From: Saposhnikovia divaricata
Lineage: Eukaryota; Streptophyta; Magnoliopsida; Apiales; Apiaceae
NCBI GenBank assembly: GCA_036435485.1
Contig: CM071599.1
Span: 4,180,803-4,244,802 of the forward strand
Direction: 5' to 3'
Length of the DNA stretch: 64,000 bases
Part shown: piece by piece, positions 1 through 12,510 of the stretch
Layout of the letters: each line of letters opens with the position of its first letter
How positions within the stretch are numbered: the first letter of the stretch is position 1
Program-made: the position numbers and the translations under genes
The notes under the pieces: generated by a model
What the model saw: the letters and a program-made list of their open reading frames with translations, nothing else
What the model was told of the DNA's origin: nothing
Database searches by the model: none

Positions 1-132
1 TATTGTTAAAAATCGAGTCGGACCATTTTGTGGATATTTTTTCATATTCTGTTCTTATGGGTTATTGGAATTCAACGAAATTTATTTGACGCAGTTCGGA
101 CCGGAATCGGAGATGATATTATTGAAACTCGG
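1..132 (+). repeat. Partial old-type monomer a at the window edge
   Basis: The window opens inside an old-type a monomer (TATTCTG, GATATTATTG) that ends at the first a/b junction (GGCCACGG at 131). It matches 1828-1959, including the one-base deletion GAAATTTATTTG, so the first and second junctions belong to near-identical units. Confidence 0.9.
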
Positions 133-1959
133 CCACGGGATATTGTTAAAAATCAAGTCGGACCATTTTGTGGATATTTTTATATATTTTGTTCCTATTG
201 GTTATTAAAATTCAACAAAATTTTATTTGACGTAGTTCGAACCTGAATCGGACCTGATATGATTGAAAATCGGTTTTCGGATAATCCTCAAAGGGGTTAG
301 TACAAGAAATATTGTTAAAAATTGAGTCGGACCATTTCATGGACATTTTTACATATTTTGTTCCTATGGGTTATTGGGATTCAACAAAATTTTATTTGAC
401 GCATTTCGGACCTGAATCGGAGCTGATATAATCGAAACTCGATTTTCGGATATTCCCAAAGGGGTTAGTACACGGGATATTGTTAAAAATCGAGTCGGAC
501 CATTTTGTGGATATTTGTTCATATTTTGTTCTTATGGGTTATTGGAATTCAACGAAATTTTATTTGACGCAGTTCGGACCAGAATCGGAGCTGATATGAT
601 CGAAACTCGGTTTTCGGAAAAATCTCAAAGGGGTTAGTACACGGAATATTGTTAAAAATCAAGTCGGACCATTTTGTGGATATTTTGACATATTTTATTC
701 CTATGGGTTATTGGAATTCAACCAAATTTTATTTGATGCAGTTCGGACTTGAATCGAAGTTGATATGATCGAACTCGGTTTTCGGATAATCCTCAAAGGT
801 GTTAGTACACGGGATATTGTTAAAAATTGAGTCGGACCATTTTCTGGATATATTTACATATTTTGTTCCTATGGGTTATTGGAATTCAACGAAATTTTAT
901 TTGACGCAATTCGGACCGGAATCGGAGCTGATATAATCGAAACTCGGTTTTTGGATAATCCTCAAAGGGGCTAGTACATGGGATATTGTTTAAAATCGGG
1001 TCGGACCATTTTGTGGATATTTTTACATATTTGGTTCCTATGGGTTATTGGGATTCAACGAAATTTATTTTGACGCAATTCGGACTTGAATCGGAGCTGA
1101 TACGATCGAAACTCGATTTTCGTATAATCCTCAAAGGGGCTAGTACATGGCATATTGTTAAAAATCGAGTCGGACCATTTTATGGATATTTTTATATATT
1201 TTGTTCCTATGGGTTATTGGAATTCAACGAAATTTTATTTGACGCAATTCGAACCGGAATCGGAGTTGATATAATCGAAACTCGGTTTTCGGATAATCCT
1301 CAAAGGGGTTAGTACACGAAATATTGTTAAAAATTGAGTCGGACCATTTCATGAACATTTTTAGATATTTTGTTTCTATGGGTTATTGGGATTCAACAAA
1401 ATTTTATTTGACGCATTTCGGACCTAAATCGGAGCTGATATAATCGAAACTCGATTTTCGGATATTCCCAAAGGGGTTAGTACACGGGATATTGTTAAAA
1501 ATCGATTCGGACCATTTTGTGGATAGTTTTTCATATTTTGTTCTTATGGGTTATTGGAATTCAACGAAATTTTATTTGACGCAGTTTGGACCGGAATCGG
1601 AGCTGATATGATCGAAACTCGGTTTTCGGAAAATTCTCAAAGGGGTTAGTACACAGGATATTGTTAAAAATCAAGTCGGACCATTTTGTGGATATTTTTA
1701 CATATTTTGTTCCTATGGGTTATTGGAATTCAACCAAATTTTATTTGATGGAGTTCGGACTTGAATCGAAGCTGATATGATCGAAACTCGGTTTTCGGAT
1801 AATCCTCAAAGGTGTTAGTACACGGGATATTGTTAAAAATCGAGTCGGACCATTTTGTGGATATTTTTTCATATTCTGTTCTTATGGGTTATTGGAATTC
1901 AACGAAATTTATTTGACGCAGTTCGGACCGGAATCGGAGATGATATTATTGAAACTCGG
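133..1959 (+). repeat. Old-family 11-mer HOR (1827 bp)
   Basis: Order: b, c (293-460), d (461-629), e (630-797, one base short), f/g-like hybrid (798-966), h-like (967-1135), i (1136-1304), c' (1305-1472), d' (1473-1641), e' (1642-1810), a (1811-1959, one base short). The c'-d'-e' block is a diverged second copy of c-d-e, so the 11-mer looks like an internally duplicated relative of the 10-mer that lacks j. Confidence 0.88.
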
Positions 1960-3617
1960 CCACGGGATATTGTTAAAAATCAAGTCGGACCATTTTGTGG
2001 ATATTTTTATATATTTTGTTCCTATTGGTTATTAAAATTCAACAAAATTTTATTTGACGTAGTTCGAACCTGAATCGGACCTGATATGATTGAAAATCGG
2101 TTTTCGGATAATCCTCAAAGGGGTTAGTACAAGAAATATTGTTAAAAATTGAGTCGGACCATTTCATGGACATTTTTACATATTTTGTTCCTATGAGTTA
2201 TTGGAATTCAACAAAATTTTATTTGACGCATTTCGGACCTGAATCGGAGCTGATATAATCGAAACTCGATTTTCGGATATTCCCAAAGGGGTTAGTACAC
2301 GGGATATTGTTAAAAATCGAGTCGGACCATTTTGTGTATATTTGTTCATATTTTGTTCTTATGGGTTATTGGAATTCAACGAAATTTTATTTGACGCAGT
2401 TCGGACCAGAATCGGAGCTGATATGATCCAAACTCGGTTTTCGGAAAATCCTCAAAGGGGTTAGTACACGGGATATTGTTAAAAATCAAGTCGGACCATT
2501 TTGTGGTTATTTTGACATATTTTATTCCTATGGGTTATTGGAATTCAAGGAAATTTTATTTGACGAAGTTCGGACCGGAATCAGAGCTGATATGATCGAA
2601 ACTCGGTTTTCGGAAAATTCTCAAAGGGGTTAGTACACGGGATATTGTTAAAAATCAAGTCGGACCATTTTGTGGATATTTTTCCATATTTTGTTCCTAT
2701 GTGTTATTGGAATTCAACGAAATTTTATTTGACGCAATTCGGACCGGAATCGGAGCTGATATGATCGAAACTCGATTTTCGTATAATCCTCAAAGGGGCT
2801 AGTACATGGCATATTGTTAAAAATCGAGTCGGACCATTTTATGGATATTTTTACATATTTTGTTCCTATGGGTTATTGGAACTCAACGAAATTTTATTTG
2901 ACGCAATTCGAACCGGAATCGGAGCTGATATAATCGAAACTCGGTTTTCGGATAATCCTCAAAGGGGTTAGTACACGAAATATTGTTAAAAATTGAGTCG
3001 GACCATTTCATGAACATTTTTAGATATTTTGTTTTTATGGGTTATTGGGATTCAACAAAATTTTATTTGACGCATTTCGGACCTAAATCGGAGCTGATAT
3101 AATCGAAACTCGATTTTCGGATATTCCCAAAGGGGTTAGTACACGGGATATTGTTAAAAATCGATTCGGACCATTTTGTGGATATTTTTCATATTTTGTT
3201 CTTATGGGTTATTGGAATTCAACGAAATTTTATTTGACGCAGTTTGGACCGGAATCGGAGCTGATATGATCGAAACTCGGTTTTCGGAAAATTCTAAAAG
3301 GGGTTAGTACACAGGATATTGTTAAAAATCAAGTCGGACCATTTTGTGGATATTTTTACATATTTTGTTCCTATAGGTTATTGGAATTCAACCAAATTTT
3401 ATTTGATGGAGTTCGGACTTGAATCGAAGCTGATATGATCGAAACTCGGTTTTCGGATAATCCTCAAAGGTGTTAGTACACGGGATATGTTAAAAATCGA
3501 GTCGGACCATTTTGTGGATATTTTTTCATATTCTGTTCTTATGGGTTATTGGAATTCAACGAAATTTTATTTGACGCAGTTCGGACCGGAATCGGAGCTG
3601 ATATTATTGAAACTCGG
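1960..3617 (+). repeat. Old-family 10-mer HOR with e/f and g/h hybrids (1658 bp)
   Basis: Order: b, c (2120-2287), d (2288-2456), e/f hybrid (2457-2625), g/h hybrid (2626-2794), i (2795-2963), c' (2964-3131), d' (3132-3299, one base short), e' (3300-3468), a (3469-3617, one base short at GATATGTTAAAA). The two hybrids switch type inside the monomer: TTTTGACAT of e is followed by AATCAGAGC of f, and CCTATGTG of g by the ATTTTCGTATAATCC tail of h. Confidence 0.85.
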
Positions 3618-5447
3618 CCACGGGATATTGTTAAAAATCAAGTCGGACCATTTTGTGGATTTTTTTATATATTTTGTTCCTATTGGTTATTAAAATTCAA
3701 CAAAATTTTATTTGACGTAGTTCGAACCTGAATCGGACCTGATATGATTGAAAATCGGTTTTCGGATAATCCTCAAAGGGGTTAGTACAAGAAATATTGT
3801 TAAAAATTGAGTCGGACCATTTCATGGACATTTTTACATATTTTGTTCCTATGAGTTATTGGAATTCAACAGAATTTTATTTGACGCATTTCGGACCTGA
3901 ATCGGAGCTGATATAATCGAAACTCGATTTTCGGATATTCCCAAAGGGGTTAGTACACGGGATATTGTTAAAAATCGAGTCGGACCATTTTGTGGATATT
4001 TGTTCATATTTTGTTCTTATGGGTTATTGGAATTCAACGAAATTTTATTTGACGCAGTTCGGACCAGAATCGGAGCTGATATGATCGAAACTCGGTTTTC
4101 GGAAAAATCTCAAAGGGGTTAGTACACGGGATATTGTTAAAAATCAAGTCGGACCATTTTGTGGATATTTTGACATATTTTATTCCTATGGGTTATTGGA
4201 ATTCAACCAAATTTTATTTGATGCAGTTCGGACTTGAATCGAAGCTGATATGATCGAAACTCGGTTTTCGGATAATCCTCAAAGGTGTTAGTACACGGGA
4301 TATTGTTAAAAATTGAGTCGGACCATTTTCTGGATATTTTTACATATTTTGTTCCTATGGGTTATTGGAATTCAACGAAATTTTATTTGACGCAGTTCGG
4401 ACCGGAATCAGAGCTGATATGATCGAAACTCGGTTTTCGGAAAATTCTCAAAGGGGTTAGTACACGGGATATTGTTAAAAATCAAGTCGGACCATTTTGT
4501 GGATATTTTTACATATTTTGTTCCTATGTGTTATTGGAATTCAACGAAATTTTATTTGACGCAATTCAGACCGGAATCGGAGCTGATATAATCGAAACTC
4601 GGTTTTTTGGATAATCCTCAAAGGGGCTAGTACATGGCATATTGTTAAAAATCTAGTCGGACCATTTTATGGATATTTTTACATCTTTTGTTCCTATGGG
4701 TTATTGGAATTCAACGAAATTTTATTTGACGCAATTCGAACCGGAATCGGAGCTGATATAATCGAAACTCGGTTTTCGGATAATCCTCAAAGGGGTTAGT
4801 ACACGAAATATTGTTAAAAATTGAGTCGGACCATTTCATGAACATTTTTAGATATTTTGTTTCTATGGGTTATTGGGATTCAACAAAATTTTATTTGACG
4901 CATTTCGGACCTAAATCGGAGCTGATATAATCGAAACTCAATTTTCGGATATTCCCAAAGGGGTTAGTACACGGGATATTGTTAAAAATCGATTCGGACC
5001 ATTTTGTGGATATTTTTTCATATTTTGTTCTTATGGGTTATTGGAATTCAACGAAATTTTATTTGACGCAGTTTGGACCGGAATTGGAGCTGATATGATC
5101 GAAACTCGGTTTTCGGAAAATTCTCAAAGGGGTTAGTACACAGGATATTGTTAAAAATCAAGTCGGACCATTTTGTGGATATTTTTACATATTTTGTTCC
5201 TATGGGTTATTGGAATTCAACCAAATTTTATTTGATGGAGTTCGGACTTGAATCGAAACTCATATGATCGAAACTCGGTTTTCGGATAATCCTCAAAGGT
5301 GTTAGTACACGGGATATTGTTAAAAATCGAGTCGGACCATTTTGTGGATATTTTTTCATATTCTGTTCTTATGGGTTATTGGAATTCAACGAAATTTTAT
5401 TTGACGCAGTTCGGACCGGAATCGGAGCTGATATTATTGAAACTCGG
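3618..5447 (+). repeat. Old-family 11-mer HOR (1830 bp)
   Basis: Order: b, c, d, e, f, g/i-like (ends GGTTTTTTGGATAATCC), i (AATCTAGTCGG), c', d', e', a. No h monomer is present. It is the most regular 11-mer of this region and matches the 1827-bp unit upstream in overall plan. Confidence 0.85.
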
Positions 5448-7417
5448 CCACGGGATATTGTTAAAAATCAAGTCGGACCATTTTGTGGATATTTTTATAT
5501 ATTTTGTTCCTATTGGTTATTAAAATTCAACAAAATTTTATTTGACGTAGTTCGAACCTGAATCGTACCTGATATGATTGAAAATCGGTTTTCGGATAAT
5601 CCTCAAAGGGGTTAGTACAAGAAATATTGTTAAAAATTGAGTCGGACCATTTCATGGACATTTTTACATATTTTGTTCCTATGGGTTATTGGAATTCAAC
5701 GAAATTTTATTTGACGCAATTCGAACCGGAATCGGAGCTGATATAATCGACACTCGGTTTTCGGATAATCCTCATAGGGGTTAGTACACGAAATATTGTT
5801 AAAAATTGAGTCGGACCATTTCATGAACATTTTTAGATATTTTGTTTCTATGGGTTATTGGGATTCAACAAAATTTTATTTGACGCATTTCGGACCTAAA
5901 TCGGAGCTGATATAATCGAAACTCGATTTTCGGATATTCCCAAAGGGGTTAGTACACGGGATATTGTTAAAAATCGATTCGGACCATTTTGTGGATATTC
6001 TTTCATATTTTGTTCTTATGGGTTATTGGAATTCAACGAAATTTTATTTGACGCAGTTTGGACCGGAATTGGAGCTCATATGATCGAAACTCGGTTTTCG
6101 GAAAATTCTCAAAGGGGTTAGTACACAGGATATTGTTAAAAATCAAGTTGGACCATTTTGTGGATATTTTTACATATTTTGTTCCTATGGGTTATTGGAA
6201 TTCAACCAAATTTTATTTGATGGAGTTCGGACTTGAATCGAAACTGATATGATCGAAACTCGGTTTTCGGATAATCCTCAAAGGTGTTAGTACACGGGAT
6301 ATTGTTAAAAATCGAGTCGGACCATTTTGTGGATATTTTTTCATATTCTGCTCTTATGGGTTATTGGAATTCAACGAAATTTTATTTGACGCAGTTCGGA
6401 CCGGAATCGGAGCTGATATTATTGAAACTCGGCCACGGGATATTGTTAAAAATCAAGTCGGACCATTTTGTGGATATTTTTATATATTTTGTTCCTATTG
6501 GTTATTAAAATTCAACAAAATTTTATTTGACGTAGTTCGAACCTGAATCGTACCTGATATGATTGAAAATCGGTTTTCGGATAATCCTCAAAGGGGTTAG
6601 TACAAGAAATATTGTTAAAAATTGAGTCGGACCATTTCATGGACATTTTTACATATTTTGTTCCTATGGGTTATTGGAATTCAACGAAATTTTATTTGAC
6701 GCAATTCGAACCGGAATCGGAGCTGATATAATCGAAACTCGGTTTTCGGATAATCCTCAAAGGGGTTAGTACACGAAATATTGTTAAAAATTGAGTCGGA
6801 CCATTTCATGAACATTTTTAGATATTTTGTTTCTATGGGTTATTGGGATTCAACAAAATTTTATTTGACGCATTTCGGACCTAAATCGGAGCTGATATAA
6901 TCGAAACTCGATTTTCGGATATTCCCAAAGGGGTTAGTACACGGAATATTGTTAAAAATCGAGTCGGACCATTTTGTGGATATTTGTTCATATTTTGTTC
7001 TTATGGGTTATTGGAATTCAACGAAATTTTATTTGACGCAGTTCGGACCAGAATCGGAGCTGATATGATCGAAACTCGGTTTTCGGAAAAATCTCAAAGG
7101 GGTTAGTACACGGGATATTGTTAAAAATCATGTCGGACCATTTTGTGGATATTTTTACATATTTTGTTCCTATGGGTTATTGGAATTCAACCAAATTTTA
7201 TTTGATGGAGTTCGGACTTGAATCGAAACTGATATGGTCGAAACTCGGTTTTCGGATAATCCTCAAAGGTGTTAGTACACGGGATATTGTTAAAAATCGA
7301 GTCGGACCATTTTGTGGATATTTTTTCATATTCTGTTCTTATGGGTTATTGGAATTCAACGAATTTTTATTTGACGCAGTTCGGACCGGAATCGGAGCTG
7401 ATATTATTGAAACTCGG
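5448..7417 (+). repeat. Two tandem 6-mer units of the old family (2 x 985 bp)
   Basis: The units are 5448-6432 and 6433-7417, each ordered b, c/i hybrid (5608-5776 and 6593-6761), c', d' or d, e', a. The c/i hybrid starts with ATTTCATGGAC of c and ends with GCAATTCGAACCGG of i, so a deletion removed the monomers from c through i. The second unit carries a d-like monomer (TATTTGTTCAT) in place of d'. Shared ATCGTACCTGATATG in b links both units with the two that follow. Confidence 0.85.
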
Positions 7418-8232
7418 CCACGGGACATTGTTAAAAATCAATTCGGACCATTTTGTGGATATTTTTATATATTTTGTTCCTATTGGTTATTAAAATTCAA
7501 CAAAATTTTATTTGATGTAGTTCGAACCTGAATCGTACCTGATATGATTGAAAATCGGTTTTCGGATAATCCTCAAAGGGGTTAGTACAAGAATATTGTT
7601 AAAAATTGAGTCGGACCATTTCATGGACATTTTTACAAATTTTGTTCCTATGAGTTATTGGAATTCAACAAAATTTTATTTGACGCATTTCGGACCTGAA
7701 TCGGAGCTGATATAATCGAAACTCGATTTTCGGATATTCCAAAAGGGGTTAGTACACGGGATATTGTTAAAAATCGAGTCGGACCATTTTGTGGATATTT
7801 GTTCATATTTTGTTCTTATGGGTTATTGGAATTCAACGAAATTTTATTTGACGCAGTTCGGACCGGAATCGGAGCTGATATGATCGAAACTCGGTTTTCG
7901 GAAAATTCTCAAAGGGGTTAGTACACGGGATATTGTTAAAAATCAAGTCGGACCATTTTGTGGATATTTTTACATATTTTGTTCCTATGGGTTATTGGAA
8001 TTCAACCAAATTTTATTTGATGGAGTTCGGACTTGAATCGAAACTGATATAATCGAAACTCGGTTTTCGGATAATCCTCAAAGGTGTTAGTACACGGGAT
8101 ATTGTTAAAAATCGAGTCGGACCATTTTGTGGATATTTTTTCATATTCTGTTCTTATGGGTTATTGGAATTCAACGAAATTTTATTTGACGCAGTTCGGA
8201 CCGGAATCGGAGCTGATATTATTGAAACTCGG
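7418..8232 (+). repeat. Old-family 5-mer unit (815 bp)
   Basis: Order: b, c, d, e', a. It is one base short of 816 through CAAGAATATTG in c. Private changes include GGGACATTG, AATCAATTCGG and GATGTAGTTCG in b. The next junction is mutated to GGCCATGG. Confidence 0.83.
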
Positions 8233-9893
8233 CCATGGGATATTGTTAAAAATCAATTCGGACCATTTTGTGGATATTTTTATATATTTTGTTCCTATTG
8301 GTTATTAAAATTCAACAAAATTTTATTTGACGTAGTTCGAACCTGAATCGTACCTGATATGATTGAAAATCGGTTTTCGGATAATCCTCAAAGGGGTTAG
8401 TACAAGAAATATTGTTAAAAATTGAGTCGGACCATTTCATGGACATTTTTACATATTTTGTTCCTATGAGTTATTGGAATTCAACAAAATTTTATTTGAC
8501 GCATTTCGGACCTGAATCGGAGCTGATATAATCGAAACTCGATTTTCGGATATTCCAAAAGGGGTTAGTACACGGGATATTGTTAAAAATCGAGTCGGAC
8601 CATTTTGTGGATATTTGTTCATATTTTGTTCTTATGGGTTATTGGTATTCAACGAAATTTTATTTGACGCAGTTCGGACCGGAATCGGAGCTGATATGAT
8701 CGAAACTCGGTTTTCGGAAAATTCTCAAAGGGGTTAGTACACGGGATATTGTTAAAAATCAAGTCGGACCATTTTGTGGATATTTTGACATATTTTATTC
8801 CTATGGTTTATTGGAATTCAACCAAATTTTATTTGATGCAGTTCGGACTTGAATCGAAGCTGATATGATCGAAACTCGGTTTTCGGATAATACTCAAAGG
8901 GGTTAGTACACGGGATATTGTTAAAAATCGAGTCAGACCATTTTCTGGATATTTTTACATATTTTGTTCCTATGGTTTATTGGAATTCAACGAAATTTTA
9001 TTTGACACAGTTCGGACACGAATCGGAGCTGATATGATTGAAACTCGGCTTTCGGAAAATTCTCAAAGGGGTTAGTACATGGGATATTGTTAAAAATCCA
9101 GTCGGACCATTTTGAGGATATTTTTATATATTTTGTTCCTATGGGTTATTAAAATTCAACAAAATTTTATTTGACGTAGTTCGAACCTGAATCGGACCAG
9201 ATATGATTGAAAATCGGTTTTCGGATAATCCTCAAGGGTGTTAGTACACGGGATATTGTTAAAAATTGAGTCGGACCATTTTCTGGATATTTTTACATAT
9301 TTTGTTCCTATGGGTTATTGGAATTCAACAAAATTTTATTTGACGCAGTTCGGACCGGAATCAGAGCTGATATGATCGAAACTCGGTTTTCGGAAAATTC
9401 TCAAAGGGGTTAGTACACGGGATATTGTTAAAAATCAAGTCGGACCATTTTATGGATATTTTTACATATTTTGTTCCTATGGGTTATTGGAATTCAACGA
9501 AATTTTATTTGACGCAATTCGAACCGGAATCGGAGCTGATATAATCGAAACTCGGTTTTTGGATAATCCTCAAAGGGGCTAGTACATGGGATATTGTTAA
9601 AAATCGAGTCGGACCATTTTGTGGATATTTTTACATATTTGGTTCCTATGGGTTATTGGGATTCAACGAAATTTTATTTGACGCAATTCGGACATGAATC
9701 GGAGCAGATATGATTGAAACTCGATTTTCGGATAATACTCAAACGGGCTAGTACATGACATATTGTTAAAAATCGAGTCGGACCATTTTGTGGATATTTT
9801 TTCATATTTTGTTCTTATGGGTTATTGAAATTCAACGAAATTTTATTTGACGCAGTTCGGACCGGAATCGGAGCTGATATGATTGAAACTCGG
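8233..9893 (+). repeat. Irregular 10-mer carrying a full-length b-type monomer (1661 bp)
   Basis: Order: b, c, d, e, f (8899-9067), full-length b-like (9068-9236), f (9237-9405), g/i hybrid (9406-9574), j (9575-9743), new-type a (9744-9893). The length equals the canonical 1661 bp although the monomer order differs. This is the first unit with j and with new-type a (TACATGACAT, TTGAAATTC). Confidence 0.85.
9068..9236 (+). repeat. Untruncated b-type monomer (169 bp)
   Basis: It has an intact linker (GGGGTTAGTACATGGG) followed by b-specific words: TTTTTATATATTTTG, TTATTAAAATTC, GACGTAGTTCGAACCTG and TTGAAAATCGG. Every other b I see starts at the 28-bp deletion. It may be a hybrid of an h/j-like start with a b body, or a relic of the pre-deletion state. 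Confidence 0.85.
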
Positions 9894-12510
9894 CCACGGG
9901 ATATTGTTAAAAATCAAGTCGGACCATTTTGTGGATTTTTTTATATATTTTGTTCCTATTGGTTATTAAAATTCAACAAAATTTTATTTGACGTAGTTCG
10001 AACCTGAATCGGACCTGATATGATTGAAAATCGGTTTTCGAATAATCCTCAAAGGGGTTAGTACAAGAAATATTGTTAAAAATTGAGTCGGACCATTTCA
10101 TGGACATTTTTACATATTTTGTTCCTATGGGTTATTGGGATTCAACAAAATTTTATTTGACGCATTTCGGACCTGAATCGGAGCTGATATAATCGAAACT
10201 CGATTTTCGGATATTCCAAAAGGGGTTAGTACACGGGATATTGTTAAAAATCGAGTCGGACCATTTTGTGGATATTTGTTCATATTTTGTTCTTATGGGT
10301 TATTGGAATTCATCGAAATTTTATTTGACGCAGTTCGGACCGGAATCGGAGCTGATATGATCGAAACTCGGTTTTCGGAAAATTCTCAAAGGGGTTAGTA
10401 CACAGGATATTGTTAAAAATCAAGTCGGACCATTTTGTGGATATTTTTACATATTTTGTTCCTATGGGTTATTGGAATTCAACCAAATTTTATTTGTTGG
10501 AGTTCGGACTTGAATCGAAACTGATATGATCGAAACTCGGTTTTCGGATAATCCTCAAAGGTGTTTGTACACGGGATATTGTTAAAAATCGAGTCGGACC
10601 ATTTTGTGGATATTTTTTCATATTCTGTTCTTATGGGTTATTGGAATTCAACGAAATTTTATTTGACGCAGTTCGGACCGGAATCGGAGCTGATATTATT
10701 GAAACTCGGCCACGGGATATTGTTAAAAATCAAGTCGGACCATTTTGTGGATATTTTTATATATTTTGTTCCTATTGGTTATTAAAATTCAACAAAATTT
10801 TATTTGACGTAGTTCGAACCTGAATCGTACCTGATATGATTGAAAATCGGTTTTCGGATAATCCTCAAAGGGGTTAGTACAAGAAATATTGTTAAAAATT
10901 GAGTCGGACCATTTCATGGACATTTTTACATATTTTTTTCCTATGGGTTATTGGAATTCAACGAAATTTTATTTGACGCAATTCGAACCGGAATCGGAGC
11001 TGATATAATCGAAACTCGGTTTTCGGATAATCCTCAAAGGGGTTAGTACACGAAATATTGTTAAAAATTGAGTCGGACCATTTCATGAAAATTTTTAGAT
11101 ATTTTGTTTCTATGGGTTATTGGGATTCAACAAAATTTTATTTGACGCATTTCGGACCTAAATCGGAGCTGATATAATCGAAACTCGATTTTCGGATATT
11201 CCCAAAGTGGTTAGTACACGGGATATTGTTAAAAATCGATTCGGACCATTTTGTGGATATTTTTTCATATTTTGTTCTTATGGGTTATTGGAATTCAACG
11301 AAATTTTATTTGACGCAGTTTGGACCGGAATCGGAGCTGATATGATCGAAACTCGGTTTTCGGAAAATTCTCAAAGGGGTTAGTACACAGGATATTGTTA
11401 AAAATCAAGTCGGACCATTTTGTGGATATTTTTACATATTTTGTTCCTATGGGTTATTGAAATTCAACGAAATTTTATTTGACGCAGTTCGGACCGAAAT
11501 CGGAGCTGATATGATTGAAACTCGGCCACGGGATATTGTTAAAAATCAAGTCGGACCATTTTGTGGATTTTTTTATATATTTTGTTCCTATTGGTTATTA
11601 AAATTCAACAAAATTTTATTTGACGTAGTTCGAACCTGAATCGGACCTGATATGATTGAAAATCGGTTTTCGGATAATCCTCAAAGGGGTTGCTACAAGA
11701 AATATTGTTAAAAATTGAGTCGGACCATTTCATGGACATTTTTACATATTTTGTTCCTATGGGTTATTGGGATTCAACAAAATTTTATTTGACGCATTTC
11801 GGACCTGAATCGGAGCTGATATAATCGAAACTCGATTTTCGGATATTCCAAAAGGGGTTAGTACACAGGATATTGTTAAAAATCGAGTCGGACCATTTTG
11901 TGGATATTTGTTCATATTTTGTTCTTATGGGTTATTGGAATTCAACGAAATTTTATTTGACGCAGTTCGGACCGGAATCGGAGCTGATATGATCGAAACT
12001 CGGTTTTCGGAAAATTCTCAAAGGGGTTAGTACACGGGATATTGTTAAAAATCAAGTCGGACCATTTTGTGGATATTTTGACATATTTTATTCCTATGGG
12101 TTATTGGAATTCAACCAAATTTTATTTGATGCAGTTCGGACTTGAATCGAAGCTGATATGATCGAAACTCGGTTTTCGGGTAATCCTCAAAGGTGTTAGT
12201 ACACGGGATATTGTTAAAAATTGAGTCGGACCATTTTCTGGATATTTTTACATATTTTGTTCCTATGGGTTATTGGAATTCAACGAAATTTTATTTGACG
12301 CAGTTCGGACCGGAATCAGAGCAGATATGATCGAAACTCGATTTTCGGATAATACTCAAACGGGCTAGTACATGACATATTGTTAAAAATCGAGTCGGAC
12401 CATTTTGTGGATATTTTTTCATATTTTGTTCTTATGGGTTATTGAAATTCAACGAAATTTTATTTGACGCAGTTCGGACCGGAATCGGAGCTGATATGAT
12501 TGAAACTCGG
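9894..12510 (+). repeat. Mosaic border: short 5-, 5- and 6-mer units
   Basis: Three units: 9894-10709 (b c d e' a, 816 bp, old-type a), 10710-11525 (b c/i c' d' e'/a, 816 bp, ending in an e'/a hybrid at 11376-11525) and 11526-12510 (b c d e f/j a, 985 bp, with the f/j hybrid at 12192-12360). Old and new a and b types alternate here, so the zone mixes the two HOR families. Confidence 0.85.

Noticed and set aside
7118..7531. 137-codon open frame, the longest in the window
   Set aside because: It runs through three satellite monomers and depends on a private substitution (AATCATGTCGG) for its ATG. The same region is also open in an overlapping frame (7269-7493), as expected of a stop-poor repeat and not of a real coding sequence.
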